A stretch of 14,780 nucleotides of DNA from Desulfovibrionales bacterium (lineage in GTDB: Bacteria; Desulfobacterota; Desulfovibrionia; Desulfovibrionales; Desulfomicrobiaceae): contig JAAYGZ010000438.1 in the NCBI GenBank assembly GCA_012727515.1, positions 1 through 14,780 on the forward strand, in the 5' to 3' direction. The notes beneath the pieces were generated by a model. That model was not told the origin of the DNA. It worked only from the letters and a program-made list of their open reading frames with translations, and ran no database searches. Position 1 is the first letter of the stretch, and each line of letters starts with the position of its first letter. Position numbers and translations under genes: made by a program. Below are positions 5,880 through 12,865 of this stretch, piece after piece.

Positions 5880-8144
5880 ATGAAAAAATCTTTGCTTCAT
5901 TCTTTTATTGCCCTGGTTGGCCTCCTTGGTCTTCTTCTCCAGAATGCAAACGCTGAGACATGGCGGCTGTATGCGGACAAAACCGCTGCCAGCCATGATA
6001 ACAACTTTGTTGAGGCATTTGGCAATGTGGTTCTTGACCGCCAGGGAGATTACATCAAGGCAGACTATGCACGCTACTATCACTCAACAAAATGGGTGTA
6101 CTTAAAAGGAAATATCGACGCAAAATTCCAGGGAGACTACCTCAAGGCTGATGAAGCGGAATTCGATCTGGACTCCAATACAGGCTGGCTTAAAGATGGC
6201 CAGATTTTTATGGATGATCCGCACATGTATTTCACAGGCGCTCTGCTTAAAAAAACAGGCCCGGAAACATATGAATTTCGTGAAGCCACAGTAACTATCT
6301 GCGATGGAGACCGCCCGGCATGGTCCATCAAGACCACACGCGGCGATGTTACTGTGGATGGCTACGCGCATTTATGGGGGCCCCGGTTTCAGGTTCTTGA
6401 CCAGCCCCTGCTCTTTTCACCCTATGCGGTCATTCCTGTAAAAACCAAGCGTCAAAGCGGATTTCTGATTCCTGAAATAGGCTCCAGCGATCGGCTTGGA
6501 TTATTTGTTAATCAACCATACTATCATGTGCTTGGCGAAGAGCATGACATCACCCTGTTTGCCAATGCCATGACCACCAGGGGGCTGATGCTCGGAGCAG
6601 AATATCGCCATACTCCAAACATCCATTCAAAAGGCCTGTGGCATGTGGATTATTTACAAGATCTGCAAACCGAGAGCACATCGCGCTACGAAGACAATCA
6701 GGACATGACCCGGTCCAACAAAAGCCGCTGGTGGATTCGCGGCAAATATGATGGCTACCTGGGCGAGCCAGACTGGATTCTTAAAATGGATCTGGATCTG
6801 GTCTCAGATCAGGATTATTTGCGTGATTTTTCCTCTGGATATTCTGGATTCAAAAAATCCAGACGTGATTTTTTGCAATCTTTTGGTCGTGATATTGAGG
6901 ACAATGATAACAATCTGCGCGTAAACCGAATGCTTATCAGCCATAACTGGGCCCAGGTCGGGGTGCAGGGGCTCCTTGAATACACACAAAACCTCACCTA
7001 CGGTAACAATAACAAAAATCCGGGCATGGATCACAGCGCAGACCCAACGATCCAGCGCCTCCCTGAAATCAACCTGCATGTGTATCCGGTGTCGCTTGCG
7101 GCAACGCCCTTTACATTTGAAGGCTCTGGACAATTTGTCTCGTTCTGGCGTGAATACGGAACCACAGGCACGCGCTTTGATGTTCATCCGATCATAAGTT
7201 TTCCATTTCATGTTGAATTCGGCAGCCTTATCCCCAAGGCTGGCTGGCGCGGGACAACGTATTTTCTTCAGCGTTTTGAAAATGACGAGCAGGTGGATAA
7301 CGAGCATGATGTCAGGTCCCGCTCTGTGCCGGATTTCTCCGCCACAGCATACACAGAACTCTCACGTATTTTTTCTCTGGCCACAAATGCAGACCTGTCT
7401 GCGGACCAAGACACCTGGCTAGACATCAGACACGCCATCCAACCCAGACTGGAATATACTTATATTCCGGATATAAAGCAGGATGATCTGCCCTATTTTG
7501 ATCCCCTGGACCGCATAGAAGCCACCAATGAGCTGCGCTATTCCCTGACCAATATCCTCACCACCAAGACAGGTCGGCTTCAGCCAGATCCAAATAAACA
7601 AGGGGCCTTGGGCGCTGTGTACGATTATTTTGAACTGGGTCGCCTGCGCCTGGAACAGGGCTATAATATTGAAGAAGCCTCGCGCACAGAAGATCTGCAC
7701 GCCTATGCTCGTCGCCCCTTCACTGATATTCTGGCTGACCTGACCACAGAACTTACCCCCTGGGTCTCTGTGCGCAACAAAAGCTGGTACTCTCCATATC
7801 TTAACAAAATCACCGAGCACGAGCACAGCCTGTTTCTTCATTCAGACCTGGCCTATGGAAGTTTCAGCCTTGATTTTCTGGAAGCACTCAACGAGTTCAC
7901 CCGCCAGAATCAGGAGCGTGAACGTATTGCTGGTTTTGGCGGCGGGCTGCGTATCAATAATCACTGGTCAGCAGATTTTCTGTACCGTGTGGATTATGAA
8001 TCCAGCACAGATCTCGAAAAACGCCTGTCCGTACGCTATGACCACCAATGCTTTTCCACTGAAGTGTACTGGAGTATCTCAGATACAGATACCCGTTTTG
8101 GCCTCTTTTTTAACCTGGCCCAACTTGGCTCTTTTGGACGCTAG
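5880..8144 (+). CDS. lptD: LptD, outer-membrane LPS assembly protein
   Basis: LptD is the beta-barrel translocon that inserts lipopolysaccharide into the outer leaflet of the outer membrane, fed by the LptA bridge and plugged by LptE. From the ATG at 5880 the protein has 754 residues, a normal family length. Residues 1-25 are a signal peptide (MKKSLLHSF, hydrophobic core, QNANA cut before ETW). An LptA/OstA-like jellyroll follows (about 26-145; FGNVVLDRQGDYIKAD is typical), then the barrel (LLFSPYAVIPVKTKRQSGFLIP...). Only two cysteines are in the mature protein, Cys141 and Cys724, against four in E. coli. I prefer 5880 to the in-frame ATG at 5724 because it places the signal peptide at the N terminus, although no good ribosome binding site precedes it. 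It is first in a probable lptD-mutL-purD-purE operon. Confidence 0.93.
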   Translation: MKKSLLHSFIALVGLLGLLLQNANAETWRLYADKTAASHDNNFVEAFGNVVLDRQGDYIKADYARYYHSTKWVYLKGNIDAKFQGDYLKADEAEFDLDSNTGWLKDGQIFMDDPHMYFTGALLKKTGPETYEFREATVTICDGDRPAWSIKTTRGDVTVDGYAHLWGPRFQVLDQPLLFSPYAVIPVKTKRQSGFLIPEIGSSDRLGLFVNQPYYHVLGEEHDITLFANAMTTRGLMLGAEYRHTPNIHSKGLWHVDYLQDLQTESTSRYEDNQDMTRSNKSRWWIRGKYDGYLGEPDWILKMDLDLVSDQDYLRDFSSGYSGFKKSRRDFLQSFGRDIEDNDNNLRVNRMLISHNWAQVGVQGLLEYTQNLTYGNNNKNPGMDHSADPTIQRLPEINLHVYPVSLAATPFTFEGSGQFVSFWREYGTTGTRFDVHPIISFPFHVEFGSLIPKAGWRGTTYFLQRFENDEQVDNEHDVRSRSVPDFSATAYTELSRIFSLATNADLSADQDTWLDIRHAIQPRLEYTYIPDIKQDDLPYFDPLDRIEATNELRYSLTNILTTKTGRLQPDPNKQGALGAVYDYFELGRLRLEQGYNIEEASRTEDLHAYARRPFTDILADLTTELTPWVSVRNKSWYSPYLNKITEHEHSLFLHSDLAYGSFSLDFLEALNEFTRQNQERERIAGFGGGLRINNHWSADFLYRVDYESSTDLEKRLSVRYDHQCFSTEVYWSISDTDTRFGLFFNLAQLGSFGR

Positions 8145-8145
8145 C

Positions 8146-9963
8146 ATGCTGCACCGCCCGCCTATTCGCTCTTTGCCCATTGATTTGCAAAACCAGATTG
8201 CTGCCGGCGAAGTCGTGGAACGCCCGGCCAGTGTGCTTAAAGAATTGGTGGAAAACGCTCTTGATGCCCAGGCCACACGGATTCGCGTTCATATTCGTGA
8301 TGGCGGGCAGTCCTTTATTAAGGTCAGTGATAATGGATACGGCATTGCAGAGGACCAACTTGCTCTTGCCCTGACCCGTCATGCCACCAGTAAAATTTCT
8401 TCTCTCAATGATCTGACCACCATCCATAGCTTTGGCTTTCGCGGCGAGGCCCTGCCCAGCATTGCTTCGGTTTCGCGCTTTTCCCTGGCCTCAGCCCTGG
8501 CTGACGGAGAAGGCATGGCCGTGGAGTCTGTCTTTGGAACCTTAAGCCAGCCCATGCCCGCGTCCCTGCCTCAGGGCACAGATATTGAGGTCCGTGATCT
8601 TTTTGCCAATGTTCCGGCACGGCTCAAATTTCTCAAGCAGCCAGCCACAGAAGCCCGCAAATGTTCTGATGTTCTGATGCGCATGGCCCTGGCCCATCCA
8701 CATCTGGATGTAGAACTGCTCATGGGCGAGCGCAGTGTCTTTCATTTTCTGGCCGGACAATCCCTTGCCCAACGACTGGGCGCGGTCTGGCCGCCCCAAC
8801 TCCTCCATGACCTGGCAGAGGTAAATTTCTCTCAGGATCAGCTCACGGTAACTGGTCTGGCAGGTGCTCCTGCCTTGGCCCAGGCCAGGGCTGACCGCAT
8901 TTATATGTATGTGAACAAGCGCCCGGTCCAGGACAAAACCATGCTCAGTGCGGTGCGCGAAGCCTATCGGGGCCGTATTCTGGGCAAGGAATATCCCCAG
9001 GCAGTAATTTTTCTGGAGCTTCCCCCGGAAGACGTGGATGTCAATGTGCATCCTGCCAAAACCGAAGTTCGTTTTCAGGATGAAGGCAGTATTTTTCAGG
9101 CCGTGCGCCGGGCAATTATCATGGCTTTGGATCGCAACGCCCACCAGGGAACCCAGGGAACTGCACCGCGTTCTCATGTGCTTCCTGCAACTGCCCTGCC
9201 TTCCATGCCCTACGCGCAACCAGAACAACCCGCTCTTCCCTTGTCCCGTTCACGCCTGGCTGAAGCACTGTGTGCTGAAAAGCCCCTGACATATGCGTCT
9301 GCTGCACCCCAGATCATGCCTGGCGCTACGCACCAGACACGGCCTCAAGCCCAGCCTGCAAACCAGGCTGTTCAGCCAGACCCAGCCCAGGCAGTACATC
9401 AGATTTCTCACAGCCAGTCGCAACCAGGCACCTACTTGGGGCAGATTTTGGATACATATCTGGTGCTGGCAGAACCCAATGGCCTGACTCTTCTTGATCA
9501 GCATGCAGCGCACGAGCGTGTTCTGTACGCTTTGCTGTCCCGGTCTGACACAGTGCATGAACGCCAGCCCCTGCTGATCCCGCTGGAAATTCCTCTGCAC
9601 CCCAGCCAAATGGAAGAGCTGCACGAGCTTTTTCCCAGACTCCATGAACTGGGCTTTACTGTGCGCCTGGATGGTTCAACCCTGTTCGTTCAGGCTGTGC
9701 CAGCACTTCTTTCAGCTGCCAGGGCCAAGGCTTTTGTCCAGGACGTACTTCATGCCAAGGACCGTTCACTCCATGACCTGTGGGCCATGCTGGCCTGCAA
9801 ATCAGCAATCAAAGCAGGAACCACTCTCTCCCGGCACGAAGCCCTGGCCCTGATTGAATCCTGGCGCATACTCCCGGAGCGGCAATTCTGCCCGCACGGA
9901 CGGCCCGTGGCCATTTCCTGGAACAGTATGGACCTGGAAAAACTTTTCAAACGACGTCCCTAA
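8146..9963 (+). CDS. mutL: MutL, DNA mismatch repair ATPase
   Basis: MutL links MutS mismatch recognition to strand removal. The 605-residue protein has the N-terminal GHKL ATPase with ENALDAQ (36-42), DNGYGI (62-67), RHATSKI (78-84) and GFRGEAL (97-103). A Pro/Gln/Ala-rich linker (about 335-425) joins it to the C-terminal dimerisation domain. That domain carries DQHAAHE (451-457), ACKSAIKAG (550-558) and CPHGRPV (582-588), the marks of MutL proteins with intrinsic endonuclease activity. The last Glu of the DQHA-x2-E-x4-E motif is Ala462 here. The ATG at 8146 lies one base after the lptD stop. The frame is open for 97 more codons inside lptD, but the chosen start gives the conserved N terminus (IRSLPIDLQNQIAAGEVVERP). 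Confidence 0.96.
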   Translation: MLHRPPIRSLPIDLQNQIAAGEVVERPASVLKELVENALDAQATRIRVHIRDGGQSFIKVSDNGYGIAEDQLALALTRHATSKISSLNDLTTIHSFGFRGEALPSIASVSRFSLASALADGEGMAVESVFGTLSQPMPASLPQGTDIEVRDLFANVPARLKFLKQPATEARKCSDVLMRMALAHPHLDVELLMGERSVFHFLAGQSLAQRLGAVWPPQLLHDLAEVNFSQDQLTVTGLAGAPALAQARADRIYMYVNKRPVQDKTMLSAVREAYRGRILGKEYPQAVIFLELPPEDVDVNVHPAKTEVRFQDEGSIFQAVRRAIIMALDRNAHQGTQGTAPRSHVLPATALPSMPYAQPEQPALPLSRSRLAEALCAEKPLTYASAAPQIMPGATHQTRPQAQPANQAVQPDPAQAVHQISHSQSQPGTYLGQILDTYLVLAEPNGLTLLDQHAAHERVLYALLSRSDTVHERQPLLIPLEIPLHPSQMEELHELFPRLHELGFTVRLDGSTLFVQAVPALLSAARAKAFVQDVLHAKDRSLHDLWAMLACKSAIKAGTTLSRHEALALIESWRILPERQFCPHGRPVAISWNSMDLEKLFKRRP

Positions 9964-9993
9964 GATGTTTCATCAGCACCACAAGGAGGTAGC

Positions 9994-11262
9994 GTGAATA
10001 TACTGCTGGTCGGATCAGGCGGACGAGAACACGCTCTGGCGTGGAAAATCCGCCACAATCCAAACAATACCCTGTACATCGCACCAGGCAATGGCGGCAC
10101 AGCCACTTTGGGACACAATGTGCCCATTGCCGATACAGATATTCCAGGGCTTGTGGCTTTTGCCCAGGACAAAAAAATTGATCTGGTTGTTGCAGGCCCG
10201 GAAGTTCCCCTGACACTGGGGCTGACAGACACCCTTGCCAGCCACGGCATTGCCTGCTTTGGCCCCTGTGCCTATGCCGCACAACTTGAAGGCTCCAAAC
10301 AGTTTGCCAAAGAGATGATGCAGCGCACTGGCGTGCCCACTGCGAAATTTCAGGTTTTTGATGCCTATGAACCTGCCCTGGCCTATGTTCGTGCCCATCC
10401 ACTGCCCATGGTCATCAAGGCCGATGGCCTGGCCGCTGGCAAGGGCGTGGTCATTGCCCAGACATATCAGGAAGCTGAACAGGCCCTCCATGACATGATG
10501 GTGAGCAAGGTCTTTGGTCAGGCCGGAGAAAAAATCATTGTTGAAGAAGCCTTGCAGGGTGAAGAAGCCTCGCTTCTGGCTTTTTGCGATGGAACTACGG
10601 TGATTCCCATGCCTTCCCTGCAAGACCACAAGCGCATTGGTGATAATGATACTGGCCCTAATACTGGCGGCATGGGTGCCTACAGCCCAGCCCCTGTTTT
10701 GCCCGATGATGAGGTCCAGGCCATGACCGACAGGGTTATCAGGCCCATTGTTCAGGACATGGCTGCCCAAGGCCATCCATTTAAAGGCGTACTGTATGCT
10801 GGCCTCATGTTTACACCGCACGGGCCTATGGTGCTTGAGTATAATGTGCGCTTTGGCGATCCGGAATGCCAGCCCCTCATGGCCCGGCTGCAGTCAGACC
10901 TGGTAGAGATCATGCTGGCCTGTGTGCAGGGCAGATTGCGCCCGGAGTTGGTGCATTTTTCGCCTGAACCGAGTTGTTGCGTGGTTATGGCTGCCAAGGG
11001 TTATCCTCAGAGCTATCCCAAAGGCATGGAAATTTCTGGCCTGCACGAAGCAGCCAAGTGCCCTGGCGTTACGGTTTTTCATGCCGGAACAACAACAGAT
11101 GGACAGAAAATACGTACCTCTGGTGGCCGCGTACTTGGTGTTACAGCCCTGGGCACGAGCCTGGCCCAGGCACGTGAGACAGCCTATGCCGGGGTAGAGG
11201 CTATTTCTTTTGAAAATGCCTATTATCGCTCAGATATCGCCAACAAAGGATTAGGAAGGTAA
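9994..11262 (+). CDS. purD: PurD, phosphoribosylamine--glycine ligase (GAR synthetase)
   Basis: PurD joins glycine to 5-phosphoribosylamine using ATP, the second step of de novo purine synthesis. The 422-residue protein has the family's normal length and order: the N-terminal nucleotide-binding motif GSGGREHALAWK (7-18), GPEVPLTLGL, the ATP-grasp section with VIKADGLAAGKGV, the DHKRIGDNDTGPNTGGMGAYSP segment, and RFGDPECQ near residue 290. Translation starts at a GTG (9994), chosen because AAGGAGGT lies at 9983-9990 and the protein then begins exactly at MNILLVGSGGREHA. It follows mutL by 30 bases and precedes purE by one base. Confidence 0.97.
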   Translation: MNILLVGSGGREHALAWKIRHNPNNTLYIAPGNGGTATLGHNVPIADTDIPGLVAFAQDKKIDLVVAGPEVPLTLGLTDTLASHGIACFGPCAYAAQLEGSKQFAKEMMQRTGVPTAKFQVFDAYEPALAYVRAHPLPMVIKADGLAAGKGVVIAQTYQEAEQALHDMMVSKVFGQAGEKIIVEEALQGEEASLLAFCDGTTVIPMPSLQDHKRIGDNDTGPNTGGMGAYSPAPVLPDDEVQAMTDRVIRPIVQDMAAQGHPFKGVLYAGLMFTPHGPMVLEYNVRFGDPECQPLMARLQSDLVEIMLACVQGRLRPELVHFSPEPSCCVVMAAKGYPQSYPKGMEISGLHEAAKCPGVTVFHAGTTTDGQKIRTSGGRVLGVTALGTSLAQARETAYAGVEAISFENAYYRSDIANKGLGR

Positions 11263-11263
11263 T

Positions 11264-11746
11264 ATGCCGCAGGTCGCTATTTTTATGGGCAGCAAGTCTG
11301 ATGAATCCACAATCAGGCCCTGCGCAGATATTCTGGACAAATTAGATATCAGCTATGTGTTTACCATTACTTCTGCCCACCGCACCCCAGAACGCACAGC
11401 CACGCTGGTTGCAGAGCTGGAACGTGATGGCGTGCAGGTTTTTATCTGTGCGGCTGGACTGGCCGCGCACCTGGCAGGAGCTGTGGCAGCCAAGACCATT
11501 CGCCCGGTTTTAGGTATTCCTGTTACTGCTTCTTCTTTGGGAGGCATGGACGCGCTGCTGGCCACGGTGCAGATGCCACCAGGGTTTCCTGTAGGCACGC
11601 TGGCACTGGATAAGGTTGGCGCCCGCAATGCTGCCTGGCTGGCAGCACAAATTCTGGCCCTGCATGATCCAGCCCTTGCCCGGCGCATCATGGATGAACG
11701 TCAGAAAATGATTGCTCAGGTTGAAGAAGACGCCCACACACTATGA
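11264..11746 (+). CDS. purE: PurE, N5-carboxyaminoimidazole ribonucleotide mutase
   Basis: PurE makes carboxyaminoimidazole ribonucleotide (CAIR) in purine synthesis. The 160 residues include GSKSD (9-13), the catalytic-histidine motif SAHRTP (37-42) and AAHLAG (67-72). They also include PVLGIPV and MPPGFPVGTLAL, which resemble class I PurE, the mutase that works with PurK. No purK is in the window. Two positions in the usual GGAAHLPG loop differ (GLAAHLAG), which may be lineage variation. The start overlaps the end of purD closely (one-base gap), with AGGAAGG in the last purD codons as ribosome binding site. The stop lies only 9 bases before a long inverted repeat. Confidence 0.95.
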   Translation: MPQVAIFMGSKSDESTIRPCADILDKLDISYVFTITSAHRTPERTATLVAELERDGVQVFICAAGLAAHLAGAVAAKTIRPVLGIPVTASSLGGMDALLATVQMPPGFPVGTLALDKVGARNAAWLAAQILALHDPALARRIMDERQKMIAQVEEDAHTL

Positions 11747-11747
11747 T

Positions 11748-11863
11748 AAAAAAGCACGTGCTGGCTATTTCTGTTCCGTCCCCTATCGAGTACGCACCCT
11801 GGCGGATTCAGGTCCGCGTCAGGCTTGTGCCCTCCTTGCAATAAACAGAAGTAACCAGCACGT
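11748..11863 (-). terminator. Possible 3' end of the LEA-type lipoprotein gene (long stem plus T6)
   Basis: Read on the minus strand, the long inverted repeat described for 11756-11863 ends in CCAGCACGTGC followed by TTTTTT (11753-11748). A stem followed by a T-run resembles an intrinsic terminator for the convergent lipoprotein gene, which stops at 11880. The enclosed 70 or so bases are unusually long for a terminator loop, so this reading competes with, or coexists with, the structured-RNA call. Confidence 0.3.
11756..11863 (+). ncRNA. Candidate structured RNA downstream of purE, 6S-like in shape
   Basis: ACGTGCTGG (11756-11764) is perfectly complementary to CCAGCACGT (11855-11863). The stem continues inward with TAT/GTA and TTCTGTT/AACAGAA, giving about 20 pairs with one C-A mismatch. 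Inside is an open bubble (plus strand CCGTCCCCTATCGAGTAC on one side, CCTCCTT... on the other), then an inner hairpin of GCAC/GTGC, CCTG/CAGG and GCGGA/TCCGC around a TTCAGG loop. A long closing stem, C-rich bubble and terminal hairpin is the layout of 6S RNA. The GTCCCCT run also occurs in the 5' bubble strand of E. coli 6S RNA. In cyanobacteria 6S RNA lies beside purK. Against this, about 110 bases is short for 6S, and the minus strand has a T6 run right after the stem, so it could instead be the 3' end of the opposite gene. Confidence 0.4.
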
Positions 11864-11879
11864 CCCAGCTTCCTAATCT

Positions 11880-12341
11880 CTATTTTATGACACGTGAATC
11901 CCAGAGTGTGCCTGTAGTTGAAAAGGGCACAGCTTCAGCCCCTACTCCGCTTAAGTATAAAGCCCCGTCCAACTGATAGCTTAGTTTTTGTTGGGCCTGC
12001 TGGAAATTCAGGATCTGGCGCAAAACATCAAAGGTAGAAGCTGAGGCTTCCACTGTAAAATTTGTCTCTCCCAAGCCTTCTACTTTGCCGCTTTTAGTGG
12101 AAACGCCAGAGAGCAGATCCTGATCATTAAAACGAGCGGACACCTTGCAGCCGCTCCAGGACAGACTGAACTGATTGGGGTTAACTACCCGCAAGGTCAG
12201 GCGCACCCGCTGTTCAAAAAGCGTACTGCTGGCCGGAGTTACATTGACCAGATGCACTGTTGGTGACTCCACAGGCTTGCCCAGATGCGCACATCCTGCA
12301 AACAGAACACATGCAGCCAGCATGATCATTATCTTTCTCAT
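11880..12341 (-). CDS. LEA14/WHy-type (LEA type 2 family) lipoprotein
   Basis: This 153-residue protein begins with a lipoprotein signal peptide: MRKIMIMLAACV, then the lipobox LFAGC with Cys17 as the lipidated residue. Ala at +2 gives no inner-membrane retention signal, so outer-membrane sorting is likely. The remainder matches the LEA type 2 (WHy) fold: a beta-rich domain with LTLRVVNPNQFSLSWSGC, the NPN-aliphatic pattern typical of these proteins. Bacterial members are linked by homology to desiccation-stress proteins, but their molecular role is not established. The ATG at 12341 has an AAGGGGG ribosome binding site. It is transcribed toward purE, with convergent stops 133 bases apart, and is probably monocistronic. 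Confidence 0.85.
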   Translation of the reverse strand: MRKIMIMLAACVLFAGCAHLGKPVESPTVHLVNVTPASSTLFEQRVRLTLRVVNPNQFSLSWSGCKVSARFNDQDLLSGVSTKSGKVEGLGETNFTVEASASTFDVLRQILNFQQAQQKLSYQLDGALYLSGVGAEAVPFSTTGTLWDSRVIK

Positions 12342-12360
12342 CGTGTTCCCCCTTTGTATC

Positions 12361-12389
12361 TTTTAAAAATGTACTCTGTGCAGCGACAA
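12361..12389 (-). promoter_or_regulatory. Candidate promoter of the LEA-type lipoprotein gene
   Basis: On the minus strand TTGTCG (12389-12384; 4 of 6 matches to the -35 consensus) is followed after 17-18 bases by TTAAAA/TAAAAG (12366-12360), a weak -10. Transcription would start close to the ribosome binding site, leaving a very short leader. Weak evidence. Confidence 0.3.
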
Positions 12390-12500
12390 CATGGGACGCA
12401 TCGTGCAGTGCTCCTGTCCATGCTGTTGTCAGCACCTTGCATAAGGCCATGCTGTCACGCAATCATAAAATTACGCTGAAGAGGGGCAGCATATACCTAC

Positions 12501-12523
12501 AAAAAAACCGCCCTTGCAGGCAA
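12501..12523 (-). terminator. Weak terminator-like hairpin with T7
   Basis: On the minus strand TTGCC-TGCAAG-GGCGG can form five pairs (two of them G-U) and is followed directly by seven T residues (12507-12501). It could be a second stop for tRNA read-through or the end of an unrecognised small RNA. The stem is weak. Confidence 0.28.
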
Positions 12524-12641
12524 AGTCTCGTGACACACGTGGAGCTGCCGTGTAGCCATCCTTGTTTTTTGCCCTCTGCTGGCAAATTAGAGGGAATCGG
12601 CCTCTGGCTGACCACTTCAGGTGCCAACACCTTTTGACACA

Positions 12642-12675
12642 GAAAAACAAAAAGCCGCCCTTTCGGACGGCTTTT
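12642..12675 (-). terminator. Intrinsic terminator downstream of tRNA-Ala
   Basis: On the minus strand AAAGCCGTCC-GAAA-GGGCGGCTTT forms a ten-pair stem with one G-U pair and a GAAA tetraloop, followed by TTGTTTTTC. The equivalent fold on the plus strand has a C-A mismatch, which supports the minus direction. It lies about 35 bases after the tRNA 3' end. Confidence 0.85.
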
Positions 12676-12710
12676 CGCGGCATTCAAGTGGAATTTTATG
12701 TGGTTTTAAG

Positions 12711-12786
<76 letters not shown>

Positions 12787-12800
12787 ACAACGTGGAAAGG

Positions 12801-12829
12801 CTTCTGAAGGAAACCATCCGTAATGTCAA
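12801..12829 (-). promoter_or_regulatory. Candidate tRNA-Ala promoter (perfect -35 box)
   Basis: On the minus strand a perfect TTGACA (12829-12824) lies upstream of the tRNA. At 17 bases downstream the sequence is CAGAAG, a poor -10. Spacing and position fit a short leader of roughly 10-15 bases before the tRNA 5' end. Confidence 0.4.
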
Positions 12830-12865
12830 CACAAAAAGTGCATAACCTTTCTCTTGTTACAGCAC

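Larger units (their letters stand above)
12342..12650. other. Gene-free region with hairpins between the lipoprotein gene and tRNA-Ala
   Basis: No convincing coding region is seen; short open frames here lack ribosome binding sites or overlap the lipoprotein gene. Structures include a perfect 5-bp hairpin AGGTG-CCAA-CACCT (12619-12632) and a 6-bp hairpin CCCTCT...AGAGGG (12572-12594). A weak GC hairpin followed by T7 on the minus strand (12523-12501) is also present. A small minus-strand RNA ending near 12501 is possible, but no promoter for it is evident. Confidence 0.4.

Noticed and set aside
6804..7841. Long minus-strand frames opposite lptD
   Set aside because: They are antisense readings of the barrel-coding region with no protein family signature.
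7855..8145. In-frame upstream extension of mutL inside lptD
   Set aside because: The conserved MutL N terminus starts at 8146; the extension is an out-of-frame reading of the lptD barrel and has no MutL similarity.
11756..11863. 4.5S (SRP) RNA or a tRNA-like gene at the purE 3' end
   Set aside because: The GGAAGGAAGCAG-type SRP loop is absent on both strands. Although GCGGA-TTCAGG-TCCGC resembles a T arm, no acceptor, D or anticodon arm can be placed.
12214..12462. Cysteine-rich 82-codon frame on the minus strand
   Set aside because: It overlaps the lipoprotein signal-peptide region in another frame, has no ribosome binding site, and its cysteines come from the lipobox and surrounding bases read in the wrong frame.
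12619..12636. AGGTG-CCAA-CACCT-TTTT as a plus-strand terminator
   Set aside because: The stem is only five pairs with four T residues, and no plus-strand gene lies upstream that needs it.
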